The notes beneath the pieces are model-generated. The model saw only the letters and a list, made by a program, of their open reading frames with translations. It was not told the DNA's origin and did no database searches. Below, piece after piece: positions 1 through 7,606 of a DNA stretch of 64,000 nt (position 1 is its first letter; each line of letters starts with the position of its first letter). The position numbers and the translations under genes were made by a program. The stretch spans positions 1 through 64,000 of the forward strand of contig NZ_MRCD01000021.1 in assembly GCF_001904745.1 (NCBI RefSeq), read 5' to 3'. The DNA comes from Calothrix sp. HK-06 (GTDB lineage: Bacteria > Cyanobacteriota > Cyanobacteriia > Cyanobacteriales > Nostocaceae).

Positions 1-129
1 TTGTACGCTTTTTATCCGGTTTTTACGGGTTTTCTCGTTAGGTGCAAGATATGAGTTAGCTTCAATTGCTTGCATCACTAGAGGAATACTTTGATTATCT
101 TGACTGTGAGTAATGATTAAAACAGTCAT
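1..129 (-). CDS. 5' end of a possible second ATP-grasp (MvdD-like) ligase, partial or decayed
   Basis: The minus strand opens with ATG at 129 and stays open to the window edge (43 codons). The first 24 residues (MTVLIITHSQDNQSIPLV, then MQAIEA) look like the N-terminus of the MvdD/MdnC family of graspetide ATP-grasp ligases, as I remember it. After that the expected G-x-x-x-F-R-x-D-T-D segment is missing and the reading turns into a basic stretch (NEKTRKNRIK). Either the gene is broken near codon 25 or the paralog is divergent; the window ends too soon to tell. It lies 74 bp downstream of a GG-leader peptide gene and in line with the other ligase, as expected for the partner enzyme that microviridin-type pathways need. 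No good ribosome binding site is visible. Confidence 0.4.
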   Translation of the reverse strand, partial: MTVLIITHSQDNQSIPLVMQAIEANSYLAPNEKTRKNRIKSVQ

Positions 130-202
130 ACGACTTTGGATAGCACTGTGTGCCGCTTTGCTAGAGGATTTTAGATTGGGCGCCGAAGCAAACAACTATT
201 TT

Positions 203-538
203 TTATTTATTTGGTAAATCAATTGCTTTTATCCTAAGAATTTCTAAATCGTAGTTTTGTCCTTGTTGAGAAATAGTTTTGACCTTGACTTTATCAAAAC
301 CGTCAAGAGCATAATAGACATAAGCTGTAGGATCTTCACCAATTGCGAGAGCTACTCCTATACCCTTTAGGGTAGAAGCACCATTTTTCTTAGCTCTTAG
401 CTTAAGGTCTGTATCTGTAAGAGCCAAAGTATTACTCCCCTCAGCATATGCACTTGCTCCTATTAACGCACTGGCACCGCCTAAAATAAATTCGTTTCCA
501 TCAGTATTTTCTAAGTAAGATAAATCATTTATTTGCAT
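203..538 (-). CDS. small double-glycine-leader peptide P1 (putative exported peptide)
   Basis: A 111-residue protein starting MQINDLSYLENTDG, with a double glycine at about 20-21 (ILGGASALIGAS). The leader I-x-DLSYL...GG is shared with four other small genes in this cluster. The closest is the protein at 2094-2438, which shares the leader, a small-residue block after it, an ALTDT motif and a GExPTA/GDNPTA motif, so the two are paralogs. GG leaders are the known cleavage signal of C39-peptidase exporters, and such an exporter is encoded upstream at 7607. GAGG sits 6 nt before the ATG at 538. The gene lies between the ATP-grasp ligase and the ligase fragment. The mature function is unknown; bacteriocin-like or signalling peptide is inference. 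Confidence 0.7.
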   Translation of the reverse strand: MQINDLSYLENTDGNEFILGGASALIGASAYAEGSNTLALTDTDLKLRAKKNGASTLKGIGVALAIGEDPTAYVYYALDGFDKVKVKTISQQGQNYDLEILRIKAIDLPNK

Positions 539-568
539 AATAAGCCTCTTTTTTTAATTTACTAAGGT

Positions 569-1600
569 TTACACATTGGCAAAGTAGCCAATTTTTGAAT
601 TAGTAGAAGATGTGGTGGAAACTAAAGCCTCGGCAATTGCATCTGAAATTGCATAATTTAAATCTCGCTCTAACATTCCCCACTCTCCTACAGGATTAAT
701 TTCTAGAAATACATATTCTCCTGATGGTGTTTGGATAAAATCAAATGCTCCAAATGTCAACCCGACTCTTGCCATAAAGGAGTTTAAACGTAGTGAAATT
801 TCAGCGGGTAACTCGTGGGGTTCCCATACACAGGTATTTGGATTGACACGGCGCCAATCTACAGTTATCTTTTCATATTTAGATGCATCAAGGGCGCCGA
901 CGAAAAGTTTACCATTTACATAAATTACCCGTAGTTCTCGCTGTTTGGGTATTTGCTCTTGGAAAACCATTGGACAATAGCGCAAAGCTTCAGCGTCGAG
1001 CAAGTCTTCTTCTTTTACAAGACTAGTGTAGAGGAACTCATACAAGCTTTCCATACTGTAAGAAAGAGGGGTTAATAGCTTGGCAACCATCTTCCCCTTT
1101 AGCTTATGGAAAAACTTCTGGGCTTGTTCAGGTGCGTTGGTAACAATAGTTTCAGGAATGGTAAGACCAACTTCTTGCGCTATTCGTAACTGGTAAAGCT
1201 TGTTTTCTACTGCGTTTATTCTTTGCAAATCATCTACCCAGCGTGCATGTTTGAGACTGTCCCAAAATCCCTGTAAAGTTGCTATAGACTCGCGCACGCA
1301 AGCTGCTTCAAATTGGGGTGCTAACTTACTGAACTGAGGATGCCAAATTCGGCGCATCCATACTCCTTTTACCTGTTGCGAAGTGATTGAGTTATCACCA
1401 TATTTTAGAGTGTGGGTATTTCCAAATTTACTTAAATGCGCCTTTAACTGCACTTCTATAGGAAATTTATCAGTATCTAGACGAAATGGTTGGGCACCTC
1501 GTTTTAATACGGCTTGTGCAACTCTATCTATTGTAAAGTAGTCGCTGCTATGAGTAATTAATAAAATAATATCACGTTGGTTATGATGTTGTAAAATCAT
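569..1600 (-). CDS. ATP-grasp ribosomal peptide maturase, MvdC/MvdD (graspetide ligase) family
   Basis: A 343-residue member of the ATP-grasp ligases that install side-chain esters or amides in microviridin-type peptides. The N-terminus carries HSSDYFTIDRV and FRLDTDKFP, both typical of the family. The middle has a GKMVAKLL lysine segment, and the C-terminal half has VFQEQIPKQRELRV, an FGAFDFI strand and FLEINPVGEW, the usual metal/ATP-binding acidic and Asn residues. Length fits the family (about 320-340). The precursor at 1746 carries both Thr/Ser and Lys acceptors, so two ligases would normally be needed; this is the only complete one here. I lean towards the MvdC (amide-forming) type from the N-terminus, but cannot settle it by eye. 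The ATG at 1600 has no clear ribosome binding site. Confidence 0.88.
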   Translation of the reverse strand: MILQHHNQRDIILLITHSSDYFTIDRVAQAVLKRGAQPFRLDTDKFPIEVQLKAHLSKFGNTHTLKYGDNSITSQQVKGVWMRRIWHPQFSKLAPQFEAACVRESIATLQGFWDSLKHARWVDDLQRINAVENKLYQLRIAQEVGLTIPETIVTNAPEQAQKFFHKLKGKMVAKLLTPLSYSMESLYEFLYTSLVKEEDLLDAEALRYCPMVFQEQIPKQRELRVIYVNGKLFVGALDASKYEKITVDWRRVNPNTCVWEPHELPAEISLRLNSFMARVGLTFGAFDFIQTPSGEYVFLEINPVGEWGMLERDLNYAISDAIAEALVSTTSSTNSKIGYFANV

Positions 1601-1745
1601 AAAATTTTAATTTATAATTAGTTAGTTAGTTTCAGTCGATATCTAAATTACCAACTGAAACTGAGCTACGTATAGAAACTTGTGAGATGCTCTCTGTTAA
1701 TTCAAAACTAATTTTTGATTACTAATTTTTAATTTTGAATTTTTA

Positions 1746-2051
1746 CTAGACTGAATCTTTGGGTATTGGGGTTGTGGCAAGCCAATCATCACCATCGGAC
1801 GGGTACTTTTGAGTGACAGCGTATTCTTCATGGTCAGATGGGCACTTTTTGGTAACAGGAGGACGAATTGGTTGACCGTCTTCGCGGTCAGAAGGATATT
1901 TTAAAGTGGTGACAATTCTATCTTGACTTGGAGGAGCTAATTTTAAGCCACCACTTATTTCATTCATTTCTTCTTTAGATAAATCATCACAGAACTGCCC
2001 TTCGAGAAAGCGCGAGAAGAATGGTAAAGTTTGTCCATCTTTATTTAACAT
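1746..2051 (-). CDS. three-core microviridin-type (graspetide) precursor peptide
   Basis: A 101-residue precursor. The leader contains PFFSRFLE at residues 10-17, nearly the canonical PFFARFL recognition helix for microviridin ATP-grasp ligases. A double glycine follows at 34-35 (EISGG), which suits the C39 exporter of the cluster. Three copies of the core motif T-x-K-x-P-S-D-x-[ED]-[ED] follow: TLKYPSDRED at 49-58, TKKCPSDHEE at 67-76 and TQKYPSDGDD at 80-89. Each has the Thr, Ser, Lys and acidic residues that form two esters and one amide in microviridins. The second core has Cys in place of the usual aromatic. Short linkers (about 3-8 residues) separate cores and an 11-residue tail follows. 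AGGAG lies 9 nt before the ATG. The ligase lies 145 bp downstream. Confidence 0.93.
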   Translation of the reverse strand: MLNKDGQTLPFFSRFLEGQFCDDLSKEEMNEISGGLKLAPPSQDRIVTTLKYPSDREDGQPIRPPVTKKCPSDHEEYAVTQKYPSDGDDWLATTPIPKDSV

Positions 2052-2093
2052 ATATTTGTACTCCTGATGAAGGGAACTTTAAATCTTGTCCTA

Positions 2094-2438
2094 TCAGCGC
2101 TTTGTTTGAGGGAAATCTATTGCGATTACAATACCAAGGGCAATTGCAGTGTTTTTAGAAACAAGGAATTTAGAGCCATCTATGTCAATTACCAAATCAC
2201 CCTCACCTGCGACTGCTACGTTAGCTGTAGGATTATCACCATTTGCTACAGCCAATCCTCTACCAATTGCAATGGCACCACCGTTTTGTAGTTTTTTGGC
2301 GAAAGTATCTGTTAATGCGTAAGTCTTGGGTGAAGACCCTGTGGCTGATGCGCTAGCTACGACAATAGCTCCAACAGAACCTAAAATTAAATCGGTTTCT
2401 GAGATATTATCGAGATAGGACAAATCTACAATTTGCAT
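2094..2438 (-). CDS. small double-glycine-type-leader peptide P2 (paralog of P1)
   Basis: About 114 residues from the ATG at 2438 (MQIVDLSYLDN). An in-frame GTG at 2453 would add five residues, but the ATG matches the start of the sister peptide at 538. The leader I-x-DLSYL is followed by ILGS, so the double glycine is Gly-Ser here. A small-residue-rich block follows, then YALTDT and GDNPTANV, both shared with P1. The C-terminal half is hydrophobic and glycine-rich. It probably passes through the cluster exporter, though the altered GG site may change processing. An AAGGTG sequence lies about 12 nt before the ATG. Confidence 0.68.
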   Translation of the reverse strand: MQIVDLSYLDNISETDLILGSVGAIVVASASATGSSPKTYALTDTFAKKLQNGGAIAIGRGLAVANGDNPTANVAVAGEGDLVIDIDGSKFLVSKNTAIALGIVIAIDFPQTKR

Positions 2439-2518
2439 AGTTAAGCAACACACCTTTTTAACTAAAATTAATGAAAAAGTTTACGTATCTTGTCCTCATT
2501 ATTCTTCGTAGTGCTTTT

Positions 2519-2629
2519 TTAAATTGGAAATCTCTGAAGCACAGATTTACCGTAATGCATTGCATTTGCAATGACATCATCAATTAAGTTATTGATTTGC
2601 ATTTGAGGATAGCATTTTTTTCTTTCCAT
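2519..2629 (-). CDS. possible 36-residue peptide
   Basis: A very short frame starting MERKKCYPQMQINNLIDD. It contains MQIN, like the start of P1, but no GG site and no further similarity to the other leaders. AAGAGA lies 9 nt before the ATG. It lies between P2 and P3, where one more precursor could be expected. Little supports it beyond position and a weak ribosome binding site. Confidence 0.2.
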   Translation of the reverse strand: MERKKCYPQMQINNLIDDVIANAMHYGKSVLQRFPI

Positions 2630-2674
2630 GTTTCTGATTCTCTTAAATTAGCTTAATTTTTTCTTCTAATTAAT

Positions 2675-3025
2675 CTAGGAGCCAGACAATTGGATAGTTG
2701 ATGCAGAAGCAAACTGAAAGTTGTTACCAGTTAACATACTAAATTTGCTTCTGCCATCTTGAGTTGTGACTTGTAATCCAGAAATGCCGATGCTTTTATT
2801 TTCAAGCATCTCGACAGTACTTCCATCTTCGGAAGTAGAAGATTTTACCTCTAAAGGTACGTCACTTACACTATCTAACTCACTTAGACCAGGCATAAAT
2901 CTCCTTAATAAGGGTACTACCCCGGTTGACGTAAGTTCTGCAATAGTCAATCCACCTTTAACATCAATCTCTTTCTCTGCTACTACTTCACAAAAACTCA
3001 AGTCGGATATCTTTAACCCTGGCAT
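2675..3025 (-). CDS. small double-glycine-leader peptide P3
   Basis: A 116-residue protein beginning MPGLKISDLSFCEVVAEK, with a GG at 24-25 (DVKGGLTIAEL). It is a paralog of P4 at 3615: both have KISDLS[FY]CE, an acidic run before GG, a VEML[ET]N motif and a Ser/Thr-rich C-terminus. AGAGG lies 6 nt before the ATG at 3025, and the stop codon of the small upstream frame 3035-3211 overlaps this ribosome binding site, suggesting translational coupling. The leader marks it as a substrate of the C39 exporter at 7607. Function of the mature part is unknown. Confidence 0.68.
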   Translation of the reverse strand: MPGLKISDLSFCEVVAEKEIDVKGGLTIAELTSTGVVPLLRRFMPGLSELDSVSDVPLEVKSSTSEDGSTVEMLENKSIGISGLQVTTQDGRSKFSMLTGNNFQFASASTIQLSGS

Positions 3026-3034
3026 AATACACCT

Positions 3035-3211
3035 CTAATTACATTCAGTGAAAATTGAAGAATAGGTTATATGAGAGACAATAGCATTACAACCCAATTT
3101 TACTATTGTTGGATCCATGCCAAATTCAGGCAAAATTAGGATGTGCAACTTGTGTTGTTGAATAATTTCAGCCCATCTGTCCAGTAGTAAAAAACCTTGA
3201 GTAAATTTCAT
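3035..3211 (-). CDS. possible 58-residue small protein
   Basis: The frame runs from ATG 3211 to TAG 3035 and starts MKFTQGFLLLDRW. A good ribosome binding site (GGGAG, 8 nt spacing) precedes it, and its stop codon touches the ribosome binding site of P3. It has no GG leader and I do not recognise it. The context supports translation: same strand, tight coupling to P3. The ribosome binding site lies in the stem of a hairpin at 3222-3238, so translation could be structure-controlled. Confidence 0.35.
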   Translation of the reverse strand: MKFTQGFLLLDRWAEIIQQHKLHILILPEFGMDPTIVKLGCNAIVSHITYSSIFTECN

Positions 3212-3221
3212 TTCTGTTACT

Positions 3222-3238
3222 CCCTCTTATTAAGAGGG
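3222..3238 (-). promoter_or_regulatory. palindrome covering a ribosome binding site
   Basis: CCCTCTTATTAAGAGGG is an inverted repeat with 8-nt arms. On the minus strand one arm holds the AGAGGGAG ribosome binding site of the frame starting at 3211. In RNA it could hide that site. No T-run follows, so it is not a normal terminator. Confidence 0.4.
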
Positions 3239-3366
3239 GAGGGGAATTTAATTATTTGCAGCTTCATATTAAATTGGTATTAACTTTATCAAAAGCAGAT
3301 TTTTATAAAGTGCCTTAGCAATGTAACGCACCATCCATCCCAGATTCTTGGAAGTATCAAATGTCT

Positions 3367-3585
3367 TTATTTACCGCTAATTGGTAAAAGACAACTAGAA
3401 TAAGATTGCGATGAACTCCTAGAGCTAGATGTTGAATAACTGCTAGAACTACCTGAGGAAACACTTACTGAAACGCTTTTACTTATCTCACTTTGGTTTT
3501 CAGATACTATAGCTATGCTGCGAGCTACAGCAATAAACTTGCCATCTGATGAGACTGTTTTTTTGACTACAACACGACGAATCAT
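3367..3585 (-). CDS. Ser-rich small protein of the peptide cluster
   Basis: 72 residues from ATG 3585 (MIRRVVVKKTVSSDGKF). The N-terminal half mixes basic and hydrophobic residues; the second half is a low-complexity serine tract (SSGSSSSYSTSSSRSSSQ) ending CLLPISGK. It has no GG leader and no clear ribosome binding site. It sits among the leader peptides on the same strand. I have an impression of similar Ser-tailed small proteins elsewhere in cyanobacteria but cannot name a family. The reading could be fortuitous, though the organised N-terminus argues for a gene. Confidence 0.45.
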   Translation of the reverse strand: MIRRVVVKKTVSSDGKFIAVARSIAIVSENQSEISKSVSVSVSSGSSSSYSTSSSRSSSQSYSSCLLPISGK

Positions 3586-3614
3586 TGTCAAGATTTTAGG
3601 GGAGAGATAGTTTA

Positions 3615-3983
3615 TTATGTTGATATAATATCAGAAGAATTGAAAACAACTGAAGTTGAAAATGCTATCATCGAATTACCTTCTGTTAAAACAATACTAT
3701 GAGATTTAGCATTCCCATTATTGGTTAACATTTCTACTCCACCTGAGCCAGTCTGAGGATTTTCCAGTTTATTAACAATAGTTCCTGGTTCGGAATAGAT
3801 TAATTTTTTACCATAGTCTTCTAAATCTGGAGGTAAAAGGGGAAGCGCTTGCTCAGTTAAATAGCGATATAAAGGTAAACCTCTAACCAGAAGAAAGCCG
3901 CCTGTTATCTCAGCTTCTTCCTCTGCTGCGAGTTCACAATAGCTCAAGTCTGATATCTTTAATCTACTTGTATTATGCTGCAT
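3615..3983 (-). CDS. small double-glycine-leader peptide P4 (paralog of P3)
   Basis: 122 residues. The leader is MQHNTSRLKISDLSYCELAA, followed by acidic residues and GG at 28-29 (EITGGFLLVRG). It aligns with P3 in the leader, the Cys after DLS[FY], the VEML motif and a Ser/Thr-rich tail. The extra N-terminal residues before KISDLS, and the lack of a convincing ribosome binding site at 3983, leave the start open. It is a likely substrate of the C39 exporter encoded upstream; the mature activity is unknown. Confidence 0.65.
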   Translation of the reverse strand: MQHNTSRLKISDLSYCELAAEEEAEITGGFLLVRGLPLYRYLTEQALPLLPPDLEDYGKKLIYSEPGTIVNKLENPQTGSGGVEMLTNNGNAKSHSIVLTEGNSMIAFSTSVVFNSSDIIST

Positions 3984-4173
3984 ACATGCACTTATTGAAA
4001 ATTGAAAAAAGATTTTTAAGTAAGTTAATTCTAAAGGGCAAGCCGGAATTTATTGAGATGCCAATCTTGTCTGGTTTATAGGAAGATTTGTTTTTTTAGT
4101 TTCTTAAGGACTGCTGATACTGACCCAGATTGACGTACTGCTACTTGAATCAGAGCTTAACTATGTCTTGAAA

Positions 4174-4220
4174 CAGGAAACCACTGTTAGCTCTAGCTAT
4201 AGAGCATTTAGTGGTTCCTG
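4174..4220. repeat. imperfect inverted repeat between peptide genes
   Basis: Outer arms CAGGAAACCACT and AGTGGTTCCTG (one bulged base) enclose a second palindrome, GCTCTAGCTATAGAGC. The long hairpin lies in the 380-bp gap between P5 and P4. No T-run follows, so a processing site or weak terminator is as likely as a true terminator. Confidence 0.4.
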
Positions 4221-4366
4221 TAAAAGCAGCCTGACTTTTTAATTGCGATGGTTTGAAATAGTTCTTAGTTAAAGCTTAAGCGTTACTACGAAGCAAGCTT
4301 AACCACACCTAGATAGAAGCTATTTAGCATCACGCTGTCTTTGATTGGACATATCAGCCACTAAAA

Positions 4367-4624
4367 TCAGCCACTAAAAGAAATCGAGCCGCTAGAAGAA
4401 GAATATTCAGTGGTCTCTGTAAAGGTTTGGCTTGCGGTATCTTTACCGTATGCAGTAGCTTCCGCTGTAGCTGCATTGCCCTTAACATTTACATAAGACT
4501 TAAAGTTTTTATTAACATTTATGTACTCGTTGAGATAGATGTTGCTGTATTCGTTAAATTTGAAACCACCAACAACTTCAGTAGAATCAACAACTTCTAA
4601 AGCATTCAAATCAGAGATAATCAT
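4367..4624 (-). CDS. small double-glycine-leader peptide P5
   Basis: 85 residues from ATG 4624: MIISDLNALEVVDSTEVVGG, then FKFNEYSN. This start, not the upstream one at 4678, has AGGAG 7 nt before it and matches the family leader. GG is at 19-20. The I-S-DLN-x-LEVV...VVGG leader is a form common in small exported cyanobacterial peptides. The mature part is rich in Asn, Ser and Thr and ends in a serine tract (SSSSGSISFSG). It is the first precursor gene after the exporter genes. Substrate of the C39 exporter by leader type; activity unknown. Confidence 0.72.
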   Translation of the reverse strand: MIISDLNALEVVDSTEVVGGFKFNEYSNIYLNEYINVNKNFKSYVNVKGNAATAEATAYGKDTASQTFTETTEYSSSSGSISFSG

Positions 4625-4678
4625 GAGGTTTCTCCTGAGAATTACAAAATTTATCTTGAGAATTTGTTTTGCAACCAA

Positions 4679-5105
4679 CTTATTTTTTATTGGTTACATT
4701 ATTACTTTAGCTTAATTTCCAATAAAGTCAATAGTATTTGATATTATTTCTAATAAATATATTTAATGTAAAACATAAAATTTAGCTGATTCTAACAAGT
4801 TTATCTAATGATAATTTGTCACTAAATATACGCATTAAAAATCGGGCAATTGTCAATATTTTTATTGCCTATATACAAAAATAATGATTGTTATTTAGAT
4901 AATAAAGAGTGTTTTTAAAGTAGTTTAAACGCTATAAAAATTTAGCATTAACAGCTAAATTAAATAGAAAATATCTGTTTTGAATAGCTATTAAATATTG
5001 ACTATAAGCTGTTTTAGAGGCTTTTTATCATGTAAGTAAGTATTTGAATTTATCAATTTGCTGCAAAGTTTTGTCCATCCAAAGAAAGAAAATTTACTTT
5101 GGGTG
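4679..5105. other. AT-rich non-coding gap
   Basis: 427 bp of very AT-rich DNA between the parvulin gene and P5. I see no supported frame, RNA gene or clear terminator. Given its length and the switch from exporter to precursor genes, a separate promoter for the peptide genes probably lies here, but no box is certain. Confidence 0.5.
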
Positions 5106-5888
5106 TTAAGCTTGTTTCAGCAATTCTTCAGTTACTGAATCGTTTGTACTTGTGTCAAACGGAGCGATGACAATGTTCGCTGCCTGAACTTGCTGTTTTA
5201 ACCATTCAGAAAATGATTCTGTAATGATTTGTTCGCGTAATTGCTCATCTAACTGAGGCTGAATGATTTCTTCTACCCAAACTAGATACACTCCTTTGGG
5301 TGTAGTAATTGGTTTGATGATTTGAGGTGGTGAAGCAGCAAACACAGCAGCGGCAATATCTGGACGAAAGTCCTTACGGCGCAGGAGTCCTTGATAACCA
5401 CCAGCACGACGAAGCTCTGGTTCTTGAATGAATTGGCGAGCAATTTCAGCGAAAGTTATTTCACCTTCTTCTAAGGCACAAAACAATTCCAAAGCTAAGT
5501 CCCTATTTTCAAAGATGACTTCATAAGTGACGGCAGCATCATAATCTACTCGGCGTTCATAAAAAAACTTCTCCACATAAGGTGAAAATAGATGATGAGC
5601 TAATTTTCTGGAAAGAACCTTGTTATAGACTAATTCTTCAAAATCCTTCATAGACAGATGGTGTTTTTCTAACCACATCCAAGTGTCTTTAGCTTTGATG
5701 AGTTTCTTTTCTAACCGGAGTTTGTCACCTTCCATTTGCAGTTCTGCGTCCTCAACTTGAATCCCTGCTTCCTGTGCTGCTTGGGTAATAATGTGTCTAG
5801 TTGCTATTTCTTCCACAACATCAGGAATTTGGCATGAGAGCTTGATGCTGTGAATGATGTCTGAAACGGAAATGTTTATATTTGGCAT
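5106..5888 (-). CDS. PpiC/SurA-like peptidylprolyl isomerase of the export cluster
   Basis: 260 residues. The N-terminal half resembles a SurA_N chaperone domain: VVEEIATRHIITQAAQEAGI, then an acidic helix and FEELVYNKVLSRKLA. Residues about 120-210 form a parvulin-like unit (VTYEVIFENRDLALELF, FAEIARQFIQEPELRRAGGY, IIKPITTPKGVYLVWVEEI). There is no signal peptide or membrane segment, so it is predicted cytosolic, unlike periplasmic SurA. It lies 87 bp downstream of the HlyD gene and upstream of the precursors, so a chaperone role in keeping precursors exportable is a fair inference. AAGAGA precedes the ATG at about 11 nt. Confident as to family, not as to catalytic activity. Confidence 0.8.
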   Translation of the reverse strand: MPNINISVSDIIHSIKLSCQIPDVVEEIATRHIITQAAQEAGIQVEDAELQMEGDKLRLEKKLIKAKDTWMWLEKHHLSMKDFEELVYNKVLSRKLAHHLFSPYVEKFFYERRVDYDAAVTYEVIFENRDLALELFCALEEGEITFAEIARQFIQEPELRRAGGYQGLLRRKDFRPDIAAAVFAASPPQIIKPITTPKGVYLVWVEEIIQPQLDEQLREQIITESFSEWLKQQVQAANIVIAPFDTSTNDSVTEELLKQA

Positions 5889-5975
5889 AATTACAATTTC
5901 TCTTTGAAGAATGTGGTGGGCAATGCCTACGTGTTAAATATCGAAACCTTGTAGGACGTGATTGAACCCTTGTCT

Positions 5976-7547
5976 CTACATTTCTAACCCTCCTTTTTGA
6001 AGTTTCTTGAACGGGTCTAAAACATAGTCGATTATTCTTCGCTGGCGAATAATAACTTCAGCTGTTGCTGTCTGACCAGCAGTTAATGGAATATGTTTCT
6101 GTCCGTTTTGAATATGTTGCTGGTTGAGGGCAATTTCTAATTCAAAGTTTTCTATGTTTCCTTGGGGTGTTTGAGTAATTTTGGTGTCGGGAGAAATCCA
6201 ACTGACTTTGCCTTCGACAATGCCGTATTCTTGGAACGGATAAGCATCAAATTTGACTTTGACTGGCATTCCCTTCTTTAAAAAGCCGCTATCTTGACTT
6301 GGCATTTGCGCTTTGAGTACAAAGCCAGCGTTTTTGGGTGCAATTTGAGCAATTCTTTGACCAGGCTGTACAACTGCTCCTGCTTTGGTAACTGGTAGCT
6401 CAAAAATCACTCCATCTATTGGCGCCCGCACTACACGCTGCTGTAATTGAAGCTTTAATGAGGTGATTTGGCTTCCTATCTGAGCAATTTGTGATTTGAG
6501 TGTCCCATATTGGGCTTCGAGGTCTTTGAGTTGCTGAGTAGTTTTCAGAACTGCTAATTTACCAGCTTGGAGTAAGCTTTGATAGCCGTTTTGCTCCTCA
6601 AGTAATCGTAATTTTGCTTGTTTGATATCAGACTCCAACTGATTGACTGTTGTCTGATAGCGGTTTTGTTCTTCAGCTAGACGTAGTTGCGCTTGTTTGA
6701 TGTCGGATTGGGCTTTTTGGTGAAGTCGCTGACTTTCTTGTTCTTCTTTTTTAAGTTGCTCAACTTGAGTTGGAGAAACCGCACCTTCATTCACCAGTTG
6801 ACTAAACCGTTGGACTTGTCTAGAGTCTATAGCCAAGCGACCTTGGGCTGATTTTTGGTCATCAAAAGCGGTACTAATCGACTGCTGTGCTTGATTGACT
6901 AATGCCTGTTTTTCTAGCTTTTGTAAATTGTAAGTACTTTGTTTTGCATCCAAGTTTTGTTTTGCCTGGTTGACTTGAGACATTTTTTCTAAGGTCTGTG
7001 ACTGGTTTTGTTGCTCAGTCACCCCAAGAGTCATCCGTAATTGGTTTTTAAGTATGTTAATTTGTGCTAGCTGATTCTGAACTCCAGCAAGTTTTGCTTC
7101 TGTTTCTTTTAATTGAGTTCGCAGAATTTCTGAATCTAGTTCTAAAAGTATCTGCCCTGCTCTTACACTATCCCCTTCTTTGACTTTGACAGCTTTGACA
7201 CTCCCACCTGCTTCGATGTCCAGTTTTTGCGTGGCGCCAATAGGTTCTAAACGTCCTCTGGCGCCTCCTGTCTCGTCAACTTTGGAGAAGGTAGCCCAAG
7301 GTAAGCCAAGAAAAGCAAAACCTACCAGCACATAAAGCACACTCCGTGTCCAAACTCTAGGTAAGGCATCTAGTAGTTCTTCTGTGCCGTAATATAAATC
7401 GTTTTGATTAGCAATTGCTTGGTTTATTTCAGTATTATTTTCATTGTTATTGTTATACGTGTAACTATTTTGTCTTTCTTCGGCAAGCGTGAATGAAGAA
7501 TTAATATGTGGATTTGGCATAGTTCTAGTTCCCAAAATATTAAACAT
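5976..7547 (-). CDS. HlyD-family secretion adaptor (membrane fusion protein)
   Basis: 523 residues from ATG 7547 (AGGA 8 nt upstream); an in-frame TTG at 7568 and ATG at 7520 are alternatives. An Asn-rich cytoplasmic tail is followed by one membrane segment at about 66-85 (SVLYVLVGFAFLGLPWATF). Next come a biotinyl-lipoyl-like half (GGSVKAVKVKEGDSVRAGQ), a long Gln/Glu/Lys-rich coiled-coil hairpin (about 145-365), the returning lipoyl half (VVRAPIDGVIFELPVTKAG) and a beta-barrel domain (GQTATAEVIIRQRRI). This is the classic periplasmic adaptor of type I export. It follows the ABC exporter by 59 bp, so the two form one export machine; an outer-membrane TolC-type partner is not in the window. 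Confidence 0.93.
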   Translation of the reverse strand: MFNILGTRTMPNPHINSSFTLAEERQNSYTYNNNNENNTEINQAIANQNDLYYGTEELLDALPRVWTRSVLYVLVGFAFLGLPWATFSKVDETGGARGRLEPIGATQKLDIEAGGSVKAVKVKEGDSVRAGQILLELDSEILRTQLKETEAKLAGVQNQLAQINILKNQLRMTLGVTEQQNQSQTLEKMSQVNQAKQNLDAKQSTYNLQKLEKQALVNQAQQSISTAFDDQKSAQGRLAIDSRQVQRFSQLVNEGAVSPTQVEQLKKEEQESQRLHQKAQSDIKQAQLRLAEEQNRYQTTVNQLESDIKQAKLRLLEEQNGYQSLLQAGKLAVLKTTQQLKDLEAQYGTLKSQIAQIGSQITSLKLQLQQRVVRAPIDGVIFELPVTKAGAVVQPGQRIAQIAPKNAGFVLKAQMPSQDSGFLKKGMPVKVKFDAYPFQEYGIVEGKVSWISPDTKITQTPQGNIENFELEIALNQQHIQNGQKHIPLTAGQTATAEVIIRQRRIIDYVLDPFKKLQKGGLEM

Positions 7548-7606
7548 GGGATTTATCCTGCAACCCAAGCAAGACTTTTAATAGCACAGGAGAGCGCGCG
7601 TCTTTT

